The notes under the pieces: model-generated
The model's database searches: none
The model's input: only the letters and a program-made list of their open reading frames with translations
What the model was told of the DNA's origin: nothing
Translations under genes and position numbers: made by a program
From: Ancylobacter rudongensis
Lineage (GTDB): Bacteria > Pseudomonadota > Alphaproteobacteria > Rhizobiales > Xanthobacteraceae
Direction of reading: 5' to 3'
NCBI RefSeq assembly: GCF_900100155.1
Contig: NZ_FMTP01000001.1
Span: forward strand, 62,001-126,000
DNA length: 64,000 nt
Shown here: positions 19,101 to 27,319 of the stretch, in pieces
How positions within the stretch are numbered: the stretch's first letter is position 1
Layout of the letters: each line of letters begins with the position of its first letter

Positions 19101-19796
19101 GTGCTCGCCCATCTGGTGGCGTGGCTGGCGGACCCGGCCGAGGGCGCCGACCGGCTGGCGCGGATGCTGGCGATGGTGGCGGAGGCGCTCCCCGGCATCC
19201 GGGCGCGCGAAGCCGCCCCCGAGCAGATGCTGATCGGCCGGCCGCTGGCGGTCGTCGTCGCTCAGGCGCGGCTGCAGTCCTTTCGCGGCGCGCCGGGGGA
19301 GGCCGCCCGCGCGCTCGCCCTGCCGCTGCGGCTCGGCAACCGGCAGGACCCGCAGGACGGCCTGGTCGGCCACGCGCAGGGGCTGACCTTTGCCGCCTTC
19401 GCCGGGCTCGACGGGGCGCCCGCGCCGCGCGCGGGCTTCGCCACGGCGAGCGAGCTGGTGCTGCTCATGGACCCGACAGCCTCGGTGGAAGTCGCCTGCG
19501 GCGTGCTGCCGGCGCGGGCGGTGAGCCTGCCCGCCGACGAGGTGCGGGCGGCGCTGGCCCGGCTGGAGATCGGCTTCGGCGTCGGGCCGGTGCTGTTTCA
19601 CGGCGCGCTGCCGGTCCTGCCGCCGCCGGCCAGCACCGGCGGGACGTGGGAACTGCGCGCGGCCGATGGCGCCGTCGCGGCGGTGGCGGCGCTCGGCATC
19701 GAGCCGCGCTTCGACGGGGCGCCGCCTTCGGCGGGCGAGGGCTGGTTGATCCTGCGCCGGCCCGAGCCGTCGGCGACGACCGTGCCACAGGCCTGA
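16161..19796 (+). CDS. Uncharacterised 1211-residue cluster protein
   Basis: A 1211-residue protein. I place the start at GTG 16161, which overlaps the preceding stop as GTGA; a TTG at 16146 would add five residues. It contains 'RGVYLRWLVPAGL' followed by 'FPALPDQWLIMRLVRR', a pattern I associate with large uncharacterised bacterial proteins near tail-fibre-like genes (from memory, low certainty). The middle (about residues 430-530) is Ala/Leu/Glu-rich and probably a coiled coil; the rest looks beta-rich. No signal peptide. It is followed after 14 bp by a secreted protein. Function unknown. Confidence 0.7.
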   Translation: MSAAETAAKAATPLLVPIQLDALVIEADAGPGGELLLARHTAERGASLRWKATRANYVSGLRTLVDPKLTPFLGAVPEAGGRLALRESERPKAADRGVYLRWLVPAGLRKSLAENSLNFPALPDQWLIMRLVRRAASRREVELKAWVIDGSAYPGDATSASLPVARPGKSAAAPPELAATPVGVARTMEAYDAAQLAQMAHTTLTALGTPWTGSPTFSTSLAENRNILSWHDGLADLRDGQGRLALAAVSYAVVGWYLNTGADPLAALPQILKDAAGRPADRAAVLAHLGWTAPPGLPEAAGPCLFHGALAHINFWDGERYRGPLLGHPQSPPAHGGLAPPEARLEVGLGSSAPAALAALVSDQWWTDEFEPKDRPKWAVLEGHLLGAADPAGLDPGTRRRLDHPLGFTSLEAGVLHALVQGADAADKGPAPTAAQSQELARLNGRQSALNDEVRGLVARANALRMAWRERIVAVRTGTLRLSAQPDPLAGLQAELDAFARAVEAATATAAAVAAELAALTAGLPKGWSLQAAPEPPFWVAADPVVMLAGLPGGSRGALPEKLPCRTPASLVANAPIVAERAAFPTEALSALAATLAAKGLPLAGTLAGVLREAALMEQAVASTAFADAAPFAGQIEWERWKNALQARFRSGAGDGSLTLAGADGSAVLPEALVAVWGQQPWSPLYIDWNVSWHASPAGLKDWTFPTGQRALHYDYRQPDGVPAAGGEAPVAVKGRSLMAPMDGGFLTTALNAAIAESALNNGDFATLTRAPLVGQTLAGLGASLRRLNAQALTPRPDAALPWLTPATDERLQAGTTALARLAAGLRIAMPAPLPPLAPAPGETPPLEAGWFRLDHLWVVDDFGQWAEPVARPGTRVQPHPRSRLRPGAAVDDTQCGPFARPPRLNEGARLDVSFVGPQAPIRGWVYLNRLDHALVVCAGDGRLLGELALRPAGPGGAGRVVWHSLAEAAPVAVTGLGDPVLAHLVAWLADPAEGADRLARMLAMVAEALPGIRAREAAPEQMLIGRPLAVVVAQARLQSFRGAPGEAARALALPLRLGNRQDPQDGLVGHAQGLTFAAFAGLDGAPAPRAGFATASELVLLMDPTASVEVACGVLPARAVSLPADEVRAALARLEIGFGVGPVLFHGALPVLPPPASTGGTWELRAADGAVAAVAALGIEPRFDGAPPSAGEGWLILRRPEPSATTVPQA

Positions 19797-19810
19797 AACA
19801 GGGGATCGGG

Positions 19811-22423
19811 ATGACATATCGCACGAGGTTCTCCACCCTGCTGGCCGCCGCCCTTCTGGCGGTCCTTCCCGGCCTTGGCGGTGCGCCCGCCACCGCCCAG
19901 AGCCCGGCGCAACTCCCGCCGCCGCTGATCGAGGCGCGCGTGGTGCCCGGAAGTCCTGCGACGCTGCAACTGGTCGTGCCGCCCCAGCTGGGGGCCGACG
20001 GCCCGCCGGGCCCGCGCGTGGTGCAGATCCTGCTCGATCGCGACAGCCTCGCCGACGACCTCATCCGCGACCCGTCCGACGACCTCTGGCAGGATATCGG
20101 CTCGGTCAAGGCGGTGCTGCGCGACCCGGTGGGCGACCCGCCCTGGTTCCTGATGCGCAGCGACGCCGCCGATCCGAAGAAAGTCCGCATCGGCATCGCC
20201 AACTACGATCTCAACCAGAGCGACGCCGGGCCGCTGAGCCCGGTCGGCTCGGCCCTGCGCATCTTCCTGCCGCTGCGCGCGGGCGACAAGGACCTGACGC
20301 TGGAGGTCAGCGCCGGCGCCAGCATCGACACGCTGTCCGCGCCCATTCCGCTGGAGGCGCCGGCGCAGCCGTCTCCCGTGGTCGATCCCGAGGCCAAGGT
20401 CGCGTTCGGCGTCGATGTCGCCGCGCCGAACGCGCTGGCGATCGGCACCCCCGTCACCCTGAGCTGGAGCATCGCCGACTGCGTCCAGGCGACGCTGAGC
20501 GGCCCGATCGATGTGCGCCAGCCGGTGCTGGCCCTCAAGCCCTCCAATGGTGTGTGTGCGGGCTCGAAGAAGGTGCTGGCGCTGGGGAGCGCCACCTATC
20601 AGCTGACCGCCGAGCTGTCCGGCGGACCCGACAGCCCCGCCAGCGTCGTCGTGACCCGGACGGTGGGGCTCGATGTCGTGCGCTTCGAGAATCTGGCCAA
20701 TCTGACCCTCACGCCGCCCTCGGTGCTGCCCGGCGGCCGGGTGCGGGCGCGCTGGTACATCAGCGAACTGCCGGCCGACGATCGGCGCGAGGCGGTCCTG
20801 TCCTGGACCGATGCCGATGGCAACCGGCGCCTGCAGCGCCTGCGGGCCTCGGCGAGCCAGACCACCTCGGGCGAGATGAGCTTCGCCGTGCCGCTCCGGC
20901 CGGGCGAAGCCGACACCGCCGTGCGGCTGCACTATGGCGAGGAAACCATCGAGCGCTCCTTCGCGGTCGAGCGCTGGCAGGTCGCCGGGCGTTCCTCGCT
21001 CGAGACCGGGCGGTTGCACGGCATGGCCTTCGCCGGCGGCCGGCTGGTGCTGTGCAGCGAGAAGGGCCTGTTTTTGTCCGATGTCGGTGCCGGCGGTGGC
21101 ATCGGACCGGGCGGCATCGGCAAGGTCAACGACCCGTTCCCGGATTTTGCGCGCGTTCCGATTGCCATTGGCGAGCGCCCGGCGGCGGGCGGGCCCGGTG
21201 CCACCGCCGGCCGGCCCTCGATCGAGCAGGCCCCGTGCCTGGCGGTGCGCGCCATCGACGCCGAGCGGGTGGCGGCGCTGGTCCAGATCGAGAAGCCGGC
21301 CGCCGGCAGCCCCGGCTATGCCGAGCTGACGCTGCTGTCGCCGGCCAAGCAGCTGGCAAGCTATCCGGTGACCCTGGCCGATGGCCCGGTCGACCCCGGC
21401 GCCGCGCAACTGCGGGACTATCAGATCGGCATGCTGCGCGGGCGGATCATGGTGCAGGTGCAGATCGGCCCGCGCGACCGCACCACCGATCTCAATCCCC
21501 GTTCCTCCATCAAGGCCTTCTCGATCGGCGAGGGCGACATCCGCGCCAGCACTGCCGGCTGGCGGGCCGAGCCCGCGCTCGCCACCGACGAGCTGAGCCC
21601 GCGCTATGGCTGGTACCTGGCGGACGGCTTCGGCGCCGACAATGCGGCGCTGTTCCTGGTGAACGCGATCACCGGCGCGACCGCGCGCTACGAGGCGAGC
21701 ACCGCCAGCATCCAGGGGCTGGACGAGGCCCGGGCCAGCGGCTCCCCGGTCCGGCTGGCGGCGGCGCGCGAGGCGGTGGAGATCGATTTCCCCACATCGG
21801 CCCGCCCTCTGGGCAAGGTTCAGGCCGGCGCGCTGGCGGACGGGCCGCTGCTCAATGTCGGTGGCGTGCTGGTCGCGTTCGGGGCAGGGGCGGCCTACAA
21901 CCCGCAGACCAATGAGTGGCAGCCGGGCTCCTTCGGCGAGGCCGGCGGCAAGGGCAGCGTCGCCGCCTATCGCGGCGACAACGAGCCGCGCCTGTGGCTG
22001 ATGAAGGCCAATGGCGAAAGGCTCAGCCTGCCGGTGGAAAGCCCGCGCCTGTTCGTCGCCGATTATTTCGAGAACGGGCGTGCCGCCAGCCTTCCCTATC
22101 TGGTGCTCGGCGCCAGGGTGACGGTCCGCAGCCGCGAGGCGCTGAAATGGCGGACCGACCGGCGCACCCGGCTGGTCGACAAGGCCGCGGGCCAGGAGAC
22201 GGTGGAGTGCACCGCGAAGGGCGTCACCCGCTCCGTTCCGATGGTGGTGAGCACCTACGAGCTGCTCTACCCCGATCGCGGCTTCGATCTCATCGGGGTG
22301 TCCGCCGACGGCAGGACCAGCGTTTCCAAGGCGCACAAGGGCAAGGGCAGCTGGGATGTCACCGTCAGCTCCGACCCCTGCGTCACGGTTCGGGTCGAGC
22401 CGGTCGCGGTGCCGAGCCGGTGA
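19811..22423 (+). CDS. Secreted 870-residue protein, Ig-like and propeller-like
   Basis: An 870-residue protein, the only cluster member with a clear Sec signal: 'MTYRTRFSTLLAAALLAVL' followed by small residues and 'ATAQS'. ATG 19811 has AGGGGAT upstream; longer in-frame starts run through the preceding gene and lack a signal. The N-terminal half is beta-rich with an Ig-like segment 'IGTPVTLSWSIADCVQATLSG' (core GTPVTLSWSI) around residue 220. The C-terminal half has recurring 'GxLVLCSEKGLFLSD'-type strands that could form a propeller. Predicted to act in the periplasm or outside the cell. Not a family I can name. Confidence 0.75.
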   Translation: MTYRTRFSTLLAAALLAVLPGLGGAPATAQSPAQLPPPLIEARVVPGSPATLQLVVPPQLGADGPPGPRVVQILLDRDSLADDLIRDPSDDLWQDIGSVKAVLRDPVGDPPWFLMRSDAADPKKVRIGIANYDLNQSDAGPLSPVGSALRIFLPLRAGDKDLTLEVSAGASIDTLSAPIPLEAPAQPSPVVDPEAKVAFGVDVAAPNALAIGTPVTLSWSIADCVQATLSGPIDVRQPVLALKPSNGVCAGSKKVLALGSATYQLTAELSGGPDSPASVVVTRTVGLDVVRFENLANLTLTPPSVLPGGRVRARWYISELPADDRREAVLSWTDADGNRRLQRLRASASQTTSGEMSFAVPLRPGEADTAVRLHYGEETIERSFAVERWQVAGRSSLETGRLHGMAFAGGRLVLCSEKGLFLSDVGAGGGIGPGGIGKVNDPFPDFARVPIAIGERPAAGGPGATAGRPSIEQAPCLAVRAIDAERVAALVQIEKPAAGSPGYAELTLLSPAKQLASYPVTLADGPVDPGAAQLRDYQIGMLRGRIMVQVQIGPRDRTTDLNPRSSIKAFSIGEGDIRASTAGWRAEPALATDELSPRYGWYLADGFGADNAALFLVNAITGATARYEASTASIQGLDEARASGSPVRLAAAREAVEIDFPTSARPLGKVQAGALADGPLLNVGGVLVAFGAGAAYNPQTNEWQPGSFGEAGGKGSVAAYRGDNEPRLWLMKANGERLSLPVESPRLFVADYFENGRAASLPYLVLGARVTVRSREALKWRTDRRTRLVDKAAGQETVECTAKGVTRSVPMVVSTYELLYPDRGFDLIGVSADGRTSVSKAHKGKGSWDVTVSSDPCVTVRVEPVAVPSR

Positions 22424-22474
22424 GCCCTTCACAGCAGCCCGCCCCTCGGCAGTCCCAAGGCAAGGAACAGGACG

Positions 22475-23539
22475 ATGAGCGAAGACACCGTGACGCCGCG
22501 ATGGACGCTGACCCGGGTCAGCCAGATCGACGGCGAGAATCTGAGCCTGACCCTCGACGGCGACAGCGCCCCGAAGGTGGAGATCACGCCTGAAGGCAAG
22601 GCCACTTTCAACACCTCGCTGACGGTGGTCGGCGCCGTGATCATGGAATCGGCGGCGACGGCCCGGGCCGGCCTCACCGTGGACAACAAGCTGACGGTGA
22701 ACGGCTCGGCCACGGCCACCGGCACGCTCGCGGCGGATCAGGGCCTCACCGGCCTGGGCGCGGTGCCGGTCGGCGCCATCCTCCTGTGGTCGGGCGACCC
22801 GGCTAAGCTGCCGGCCGGCTGGCTTCTGTGCAATGGCGGCGGCTGGCTGGCCAATGGCGACCCGGTCCCGGACCTGCGCGGCAGCTTCATCGTCGGCCAT
22901 GATCCGCGCAGCGATGACTACAAGCTCGTCCACAATCGCGGCGGCGCCGCCACCCGCGTCCTGAAGGCCGCCAACCTGCCGAAGGAAGAACTGCTGAACC
23001 TGAAGCAGTTCATCGCCGCGCGACCAATCATCGACGGCGACACCTATGGGCTGTCGCGCAGTGTCGGGCGGGACGTGGAGGTCGGCTCGAAGGGCATGAG
23101 CGAACCCTTCGACATCCGCCCGCCCTGGTATGCGCTGGCCTACATCATCTATGCCGGGCATGGCGCCGTCGTTCCCGCCGATCCCAACATGCGGGCGGTC
23201 CTGCGCAATGGTGAAACGCTCAAACGGGGCGAGGGCGTGGTCTCTCCATCCGCGCGCTACACCCTGCTGTTCGAGGCGACGGGAAAGCTGGTGCTTCTCG
23301 ACAATCTGGACCCGCTCAAGCCCCGGCGGCTCTGGGTGGCGCAGCAAAATGGCAGCGACAGCGTTGGCGACACCGCCATCCAGCAGGCTGACAGCAATTT
23401 CGTTATGTACACCGCCAGCGGCGCGGTCGCCTTCGCGTCGGACACCTACAAAAAGGGCGGCATCCTGCTCCGCGTGACGGACGACGGCAAAGTCAGAATC
23501 GACGGCGCCGACGGCAAGCCCGTCTGGTCGAAGCCCTGA
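22475..23539 (+). CDS. Tail-collar fibre protein with C-terminal B-lectin domain
   Basis: 354 residues in three parts. Residues 1-95 form a repetitive shaft with Gly/Thr/Val periodicity ('LTVNGSATATGTLAADQ'). The phage tail-collar domain (about 97-226) shows 'PVGAILLWSGD', 'LPAGWLLCNGG', 'VPDLRGSFIVG' and the closing 'PPWYALAYIIY'. The C-terminus (about 235-354) is a bulb-type mannose-binding lectin fold with one perfect QxDxNxVxY site at Q304-D306-N308-V310-Y312, and degenerate first and third repeats. The ribosome-binding site AAGGAACAGG precedes the ATG. The shaft closely resembles that of the next gene. Probable trimeric glycan-binding fibre (inference). Confidence 0.85.
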   Translation: MSEDTVTPRWTLTRVSQIDGENLSLTLDGDSAPKVEITPEGKATFNTSLTVVGAVIMESAATARAGLTVDNKLTVNGSATATGTLAADQGLTGLGAVPVGAILLWSGDPAKLPAGWLLCNGGGWLANGDPVPDLRGSFIVGHDPRSDDYKLVHNRGGAATRVLKAANLPKEELLNLKQFIAARPIIDGDTYGLSRSVGRDVEVGSKGMSEPFDIRPPWYALAYIIYAGHGAVVPADPNMRAVLRNGETLKRGEGVVSPSARYTLLFEATGKLVLLDNLDPLKPRRLWVAQQNGSDSVGDTAIQQADSNFVMYTASGAVAFASDTYKKGGILLRVTDDGKVRIDGADGKPVWSKP

Positions 23540-23579
23540 AACGATCCCATCCCGCGATCATCCCAACAGGAGCGGCCCC

Positions 23580-24197
23580 ATGAACGACCAGACCGTGACG
23601 CCGAATTGGACCCTGACCCGGGTGAGCCAGGTCGACGGCCGCAACCTAAACCTCACCTGCGAGGGCAAGAGCGAGCCGGCGCTGGAGATCACCACCGAGG
23701 GCAAGACCACGCTCAACACCCCGCTCACCGTGAACGGGCCGCTCGCCGTCACCCAGGCCGTGACCGCGACCGGCGGCGTGAGCGTGGGCGGTGCCCTGAA
23801 AGTCGGCGGCGGCCTTGCTGTTACCGGCGCGATCGAGGCGGCGGGTGGGATTGCCGGCCCGGGGACGCTGCCGAAGGGGGCGGTCATCATGTGGTCGGGC
23901 GACCCGAAGGATGTCCCCGCCGGCTGGGCCCTGTGCGACGGTAGCAACGGTACTCTGGACATGCGGGCGAGGTTCCCCGTCGGGGCGGATGGCGGCTCGT
24001 TCGGTCTTGGCAAGCCGGGCGGAAGCGCCAGCCACAATCATGCCATCGTGCATAACATCGAGCTCAAGGCCACGCGGTTGGCGGATGGCAAACTCTTCGA
24101 GGTCCTTTCCCCGGGCATCCTTGAGATCAGATGTGTCACGGACCATGCCTCCAACCTGCCGCCCTATAGGTCGCTGCATTTCCTCATGAAGCTGTAG
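23580..24197 (+). CDS. Tail-collar domain fibre protein
   Basis: 205 residues, a paralogue of the preceding gene. The N-terminal shaft is alike ('VTPNWTLTRVSQVDG' against 'VTPRWTLTRVSQIDG'). It is followed by Gly/Val repeats (residues 45-95) and a collar domain: 'PKGAVIMWSGD', 'VPAGWALCDGS', 'LDMRARFPVGAD', a 'SHNHAIV' histidine patch and the terminal 'NLPPYRSLHFLMK'. It lacks the lectin extension. AGGAG lies before the ATG. The two genes look like a tandem duplication with different heads. Confidence 0.87.
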   Translation: MNDQTVTPNWTLTRVSQVDGRNLNLTCEGKSEPALEITTEGKTTLNTPLTVNGPLAVTQAVTATGGVSVGGALKVGGGLAVTGAIEAAGGIAGPGTLPKGAVIMWSGDPKDVPAGWALCDGSNGTLDMRARFPVGADGGSFGLGKPGGSASHNHAIVHNIELKATRLADGKLFEVLSPGILEIRCVTDHASNLPPYRSLHFLMKL

Positions 24198-24330
24198 AGG
24201 GCCCGCGCGGGCGGCCGGCGGTGCCGAAGGCGAGCCGGCGCGGCTTTACAGCGACCGGATCGAGACGATAGAAACCGCTCGCATGCGGCGCGGGGGCGGA
24301 TGTCCCGCATCCCGCAGCGATTGGGCGGGA

Positions 24331-25548
24331 ATGAGCGGAACGTCAGGGCACGCCGTGCGCGAAGCCGACCCAGCCTTTGCGCTGCTGCTGCGGCTGTGCG
24401 CGCGGGCGGCGCGGCATGGGGCGCCGGACTCTGCGGCGACAGCAGGCCGTGTCGATTGGGAGGCGTTCCTCCGCCTGGTCGAGCGGCACCGCGTGGCCGG
24501 CCTCGTCCATCTGGCGCTGGGGCGCGTAGGTGGAGACGCCGCGGATGCGGTTCCAGAGCCGGTGCGCCAGTCCATCGCCCAGAAGGCGGGAGGGCTGGTC
24601 CGACACAACCTCGCCATGGTGGCCGCCACCGTACGCCTGCAGAAGATGTTCGACGCCGCCGGCATCGAGGTGGTCTTCTTCAAGGGCGCGCTGGTCGGCC
24701 AGCGGGCCTATGGCTCGATAGGTGTCAAGCACGGCAAGGACATCGATTTCCTGGTGCGGCCGGACGATCTGGCGGCGACGTTCGGCCTTCTCGCCGGCGA
24801 GGGCTACCGGCCGGTCTTTCCCAAGGCCCCGTTGACCCCGGCCAAGATCGACGCGCTGCGCGCCTTCCAGATGGAGGCGGTCATGGCCGATCCGGCGCGC
24901 GGGGTGCAGCTGGAGCCGCATTGGCGTCTCACCGAAAACCGCCGTCTGTTGCCGCTCGGGCCGCTTCTGGCGGCCGCGGACAAGCGCGAGAGCCTGGGCG
25001 GCGTGCCGATCCGGGGCTTCCATCCCGATGACGAGTTCGCCTATCTCTGCGTCCACGGCGCTCGCAGCGGCTGGTTCCGGCTGAAATGGCTGGCGGACTT
25101 GCACGCGCTGCTGGCGGGGCGGCCGGAAGAGGAGCGGCTGCGCCTCTATCGCCACGCCGAGACAAGGGGCGCCGGGCCCGCCGCCCTTCTGGCCTTCGGC
25201 CTGTGCCGCGATTTGTTCGCGCTGCCGGTGCCGGCGGCGCTGGCAGGTCCGGTCGAGGCGCCGCTGCAGCGGGCGATGCGCCGCCTTGGCGTCACCGCCC
25301 TGCATGATGAAGACCCGCAATTCTCCATCCGCCGGGTGGTGGTGCTGCCGATGCTGCACGCCCTGGCCTGCGGTCCCCGCCATGTGATGGCGGAGATCCT
25401 GCGCTGGTCGGTCAACTGCCAGGACGCGCTGGACGTGCCGCTGCCGCGCGCGCTGTATTTTCTGTACCCGCTGCTGCGGGGGCCGCTCTGGCTCTGGCGG
25501 CTGCTGGGGGGCAAGGGCCGGCTGGGCCGCAGGGTGGCCCGCCCGTGA
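24331..25548 (+). CDS. Nucleotidyltransferase-family protein (NTP_transf_5-like)
   Basis: 405 residues from ATG 24331; an ATG at 24283 would add 16 residues and neither has a strong ribosome-binding site. The core 'VVFFKGALVGQRAYGSIG' followed by 'KHGKDIDFLVRPDDL' is the signature of the nucleotidyltransferase family often found in lasso-peptide and polysaccharide loci: a lysine strand, then an Asp-x-Asp metal site. Its stop overlaps the GTG of the ABC exporter. The C-terminal ~150 residues are helical. Whether it modifies a peptide, glycan or protein is unknown; no RiPP precursor, asparagine synthase or PqqD-like gene is seen nearby. Confidence 0.75.
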   Translation: MSGTSGHAVREADPAFALLLRLCARAARHGAPDSAATAGRVDWEAFLRLVERHRVAGLVHLALGRVGGDAADAVPEPVRQSIAQKAGGLVRHNLAMVAATVRLQKMFDAAGIEVVFFKGALVGQRAYGSIGVKHGKDIDFLVRPDDLAATFGLLAGEGYRPVFPKAPLTPAKIDALRAFQMEAVMADPARGVQLEPHWRLTENRRLLPLGPLLAAADKRESLGGVPIRGFHPDDEFAYLCVHGARSGWFRLKWLADLHALLAGRPEEERLRLYRHAETRGAGPAALLAFGLCRDLFALPVPAALAGPVEAPLQRAMRRLGVTALHDEDPQFSIRRVVVLPMLHALACGPRHVMAEILRWSVNCQDALDVPLPRALYFLYPLLRGPLWLWRLLGGKGRLGRRVARP

Positions 25549-27236
25549 AGAGGCTTCCCGTCGACACGGCGCTGCTCGCCGCCTTCCTCCGGGCCCTGGC
25601 GCATTCCGCCCGCGGCCGGGGCGCGCTCAGCATCGCGGTCATCGTCGCCGGGGCGCTGGTGGAGAGCGTCGGGCTGGTGCTGCTCATTCCGGTGCTGCAG
25701 GTGCTGACCGAGCGCGAGGGCGTCGTGCCGGCCTGGTTCGCCGGCTGGAATCCCGACCACCTGCTGCTGTTCCTGCTCGGCTCCTTCCTGCTGGCGATGA
25801 CCCTGCGCGGGTTCATCCTTTATGCGCGCGACCGGCTGTTGTGGCGGGTGGAGGATGATTTCGTCGACGCCCAGCGCGAGCGCCTGATGCGCGGGCTGGC
25901 CTCGGCGCGCTGGGCCTCGCTGGCCTCGCTGCGCCATGCCGAGGTGCAGAACGTGCTGTCCTCGGAAATGGTCCGGCTGGCGATGGCGGTCCGCTTCTTC
26001 GTGCAGATCGCGGTCGGCGCCCTGCTGGTGCTGGTGCAGGGCGGGCTGGCGGTCTACATGGCGCCGGCGCTGGCCGGCACGCTATTGGTCGCGGTCGCGC
26101 TCGCCGCCATCGCCTTTTCCGGCCTGGAGCGGGCCGGGGCGCTGGGGCATGATTTCGCCCGCGCCGGCCTCAACCAGATGCAGGTGATCGGCAATCTCCT
26201 GTCGGGTCTCAAGGCCGCGCTGGCGCAGAACCTGCAGCAGCGCTTCGTGCGCGAGTTCCGCCAGACGCTGCACGAGGCGCGGGAGAACCGCCGCCGCTTC
26301 ACGGAACGCCAGGCCCGCACCCGGCTGGTCTTCGCCATCGGCTCGGCCGCCTGCGCCTGCGTGGTGGTGGCGGGCGGCGCGCTGGTGCTGCAGGTGCCGA
26401 CGCCGGTGCTGATCCTGCTGGTGCTGATCTTCGCCCGGCTCGCCGGCCCGGTCGCCAGCCTGCAACAGGCGTTGCAGCAATTCGCCTATAGCCTTCCCGC
26501 CTACGCCGCCGTCGCCGCGCTGGATGCGCAGATGGAGCAGGCCGGCGCCGCTATCCCGGGCGTGCCGCAGCCGATCGCGCCGGGCCCGATCGAGCTGCGG
26601 GCGGTGCGCCTGCTTCATGGCGCGGGCGCCGGGGTCGCCGGCGTCGATCTCGTCATCGCCCCCGGCGAGCGGATCGCGATCAGCGGCGCGTCGGGGTCGG
26701 GCAAGACAACGCTGCTCGACGTGCTGGCGGGGCTGATGGTGCCGGACGCCGGCGGGGTTCTGGTTGGGGGCGTCGCGCTCGACGCCGTCGCCACCCCGGC
26801 CTGGCGCGAGCACGTCGCCTATGTGGTGCAGGAACCCTATCTGTTCCGCGACAGCGTGCGCGCCAATGTGGCCGGCGACACGCCCTGCGACGACGACGCC
26901 ATCTGGACGGCGCTGGAACAGGTGGGTGCGCACGCGCTGGTGCGGCGGCTGGAGCGCGGGCTCGACACCGTCATCGGCGAGCGCGGCGCCATCCTGTCGG
27001 GGGGCGAGCGCCAGCGCCTCGCCCTTGCCCGTGCCCTGCTGCGGCGCCCGCGCCTGTTGATGCTCGACGAGGCCACCAACGCCCTCGATCTCCCCTCGGA
27101 ACGGCGGCTGCTGCAACAGCTGGCCGCGCTCGACGCCCGCCCGGCGCTGGTGATGGTCACGCATCGGCGGGAGAATCTGGACCTGTTCGACCGGATTCTG
27201 GAGCTGCGCGAGGGCCGGCTGCACCCGGTATCCTAG
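25545..27236 (+). CDS. Exporter-type ABC transporter (fused membrane and ATPase domains)
   Basis: 563 residues starting at GTG 25545, overlapping the preceding stop (GTGA). The membrane domain covers about residues 1-330. The ATPase domain has Walker A GASGSGKTT near 381-389, Q-loop 'VVQEPYLFRD', signature LSGGERQR, Walker B 'LLMLDEATNALD' near 504-515 and 'MVTHRR'. This is the half-transporter layout of MsbA/lasso-peptide exporters. There is no N-terminal C39 peptidase domain. Coupling to the nucleotidyltransferase suggests export of whatever that enzyme modifies. Last gene of the 19.7-kb same-strand run. Confidence 0.88.
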   Translation: MKRLPVDTALLAAFLRALAHSARGRGALSIAVIVAGALVESVGLVLLIPVLQVLTEREGVVPAWFAGWNPDHLLLFLLGSFLLAMTLRGFILYARDRLLWRVEDDFVDAQRERLMRGLASARWASLASLRHAEVQNVLSSEMVRLAMAVRFFVQIAVGALLVLVQGGLAVYMAPALAGTLLVAVALAAIAFSGLERAGALGHDFARAGLNQMQVIGNLLSGLKAALAQNLQQRFVREFRQTLHEARENRRRFTERQARTRLVFAIGSAACACVVVAGGALVLQVPTPVLILLVLIFARLAGPVASLQQALQQFAYSLPAYAAVAALDAQMEQAGAAIPGVPQPIAPGPIELRAVRLLHGAGAGVAGVDLVIAPGERIAISGASGSGKTTLLDVLAGLMVPDAGGVLVGGVALDAVATPAWREHVAYVVQEPYLFRDSVRANVAGDTPCDDDAIWTALEQVGAHALVRRLERGLDTVIGERGAILSGGERQRLALARALLRRPRLLMLDEATNALDLPSERRLLQQLAALDARPALVMVTHRRENLDLFDRILELREGRLHPVS

Positions 27237-27319
27237 CCGGGGAGGGTAGCCGGCTTCGATGTTGCGATGCAGCATCGGCATCGCTACGGTAAGGGCGCCC
27301 GGTTCCGAAAGGTGCGCCA

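Noticed and set aside
19598..23347. Long open frame on the minus strand opposite the secreted and collar genes
   Set aside because: No domain; the plus strand has a signal peptide, a collar domain and a lectin motif.
24198..24330. RiPP precursor peptide before the nucleotidyltransferase
   Set aside because: No small frame with a ribosome-binding site and leader/core pattern is visible in this gap.
7576..27236. Contractile injection system or prophage
   Set aside because: Collar fibres are suggestive, but no sheath, tube, spike, baseplate, portal, capsid or terminase genes are present.
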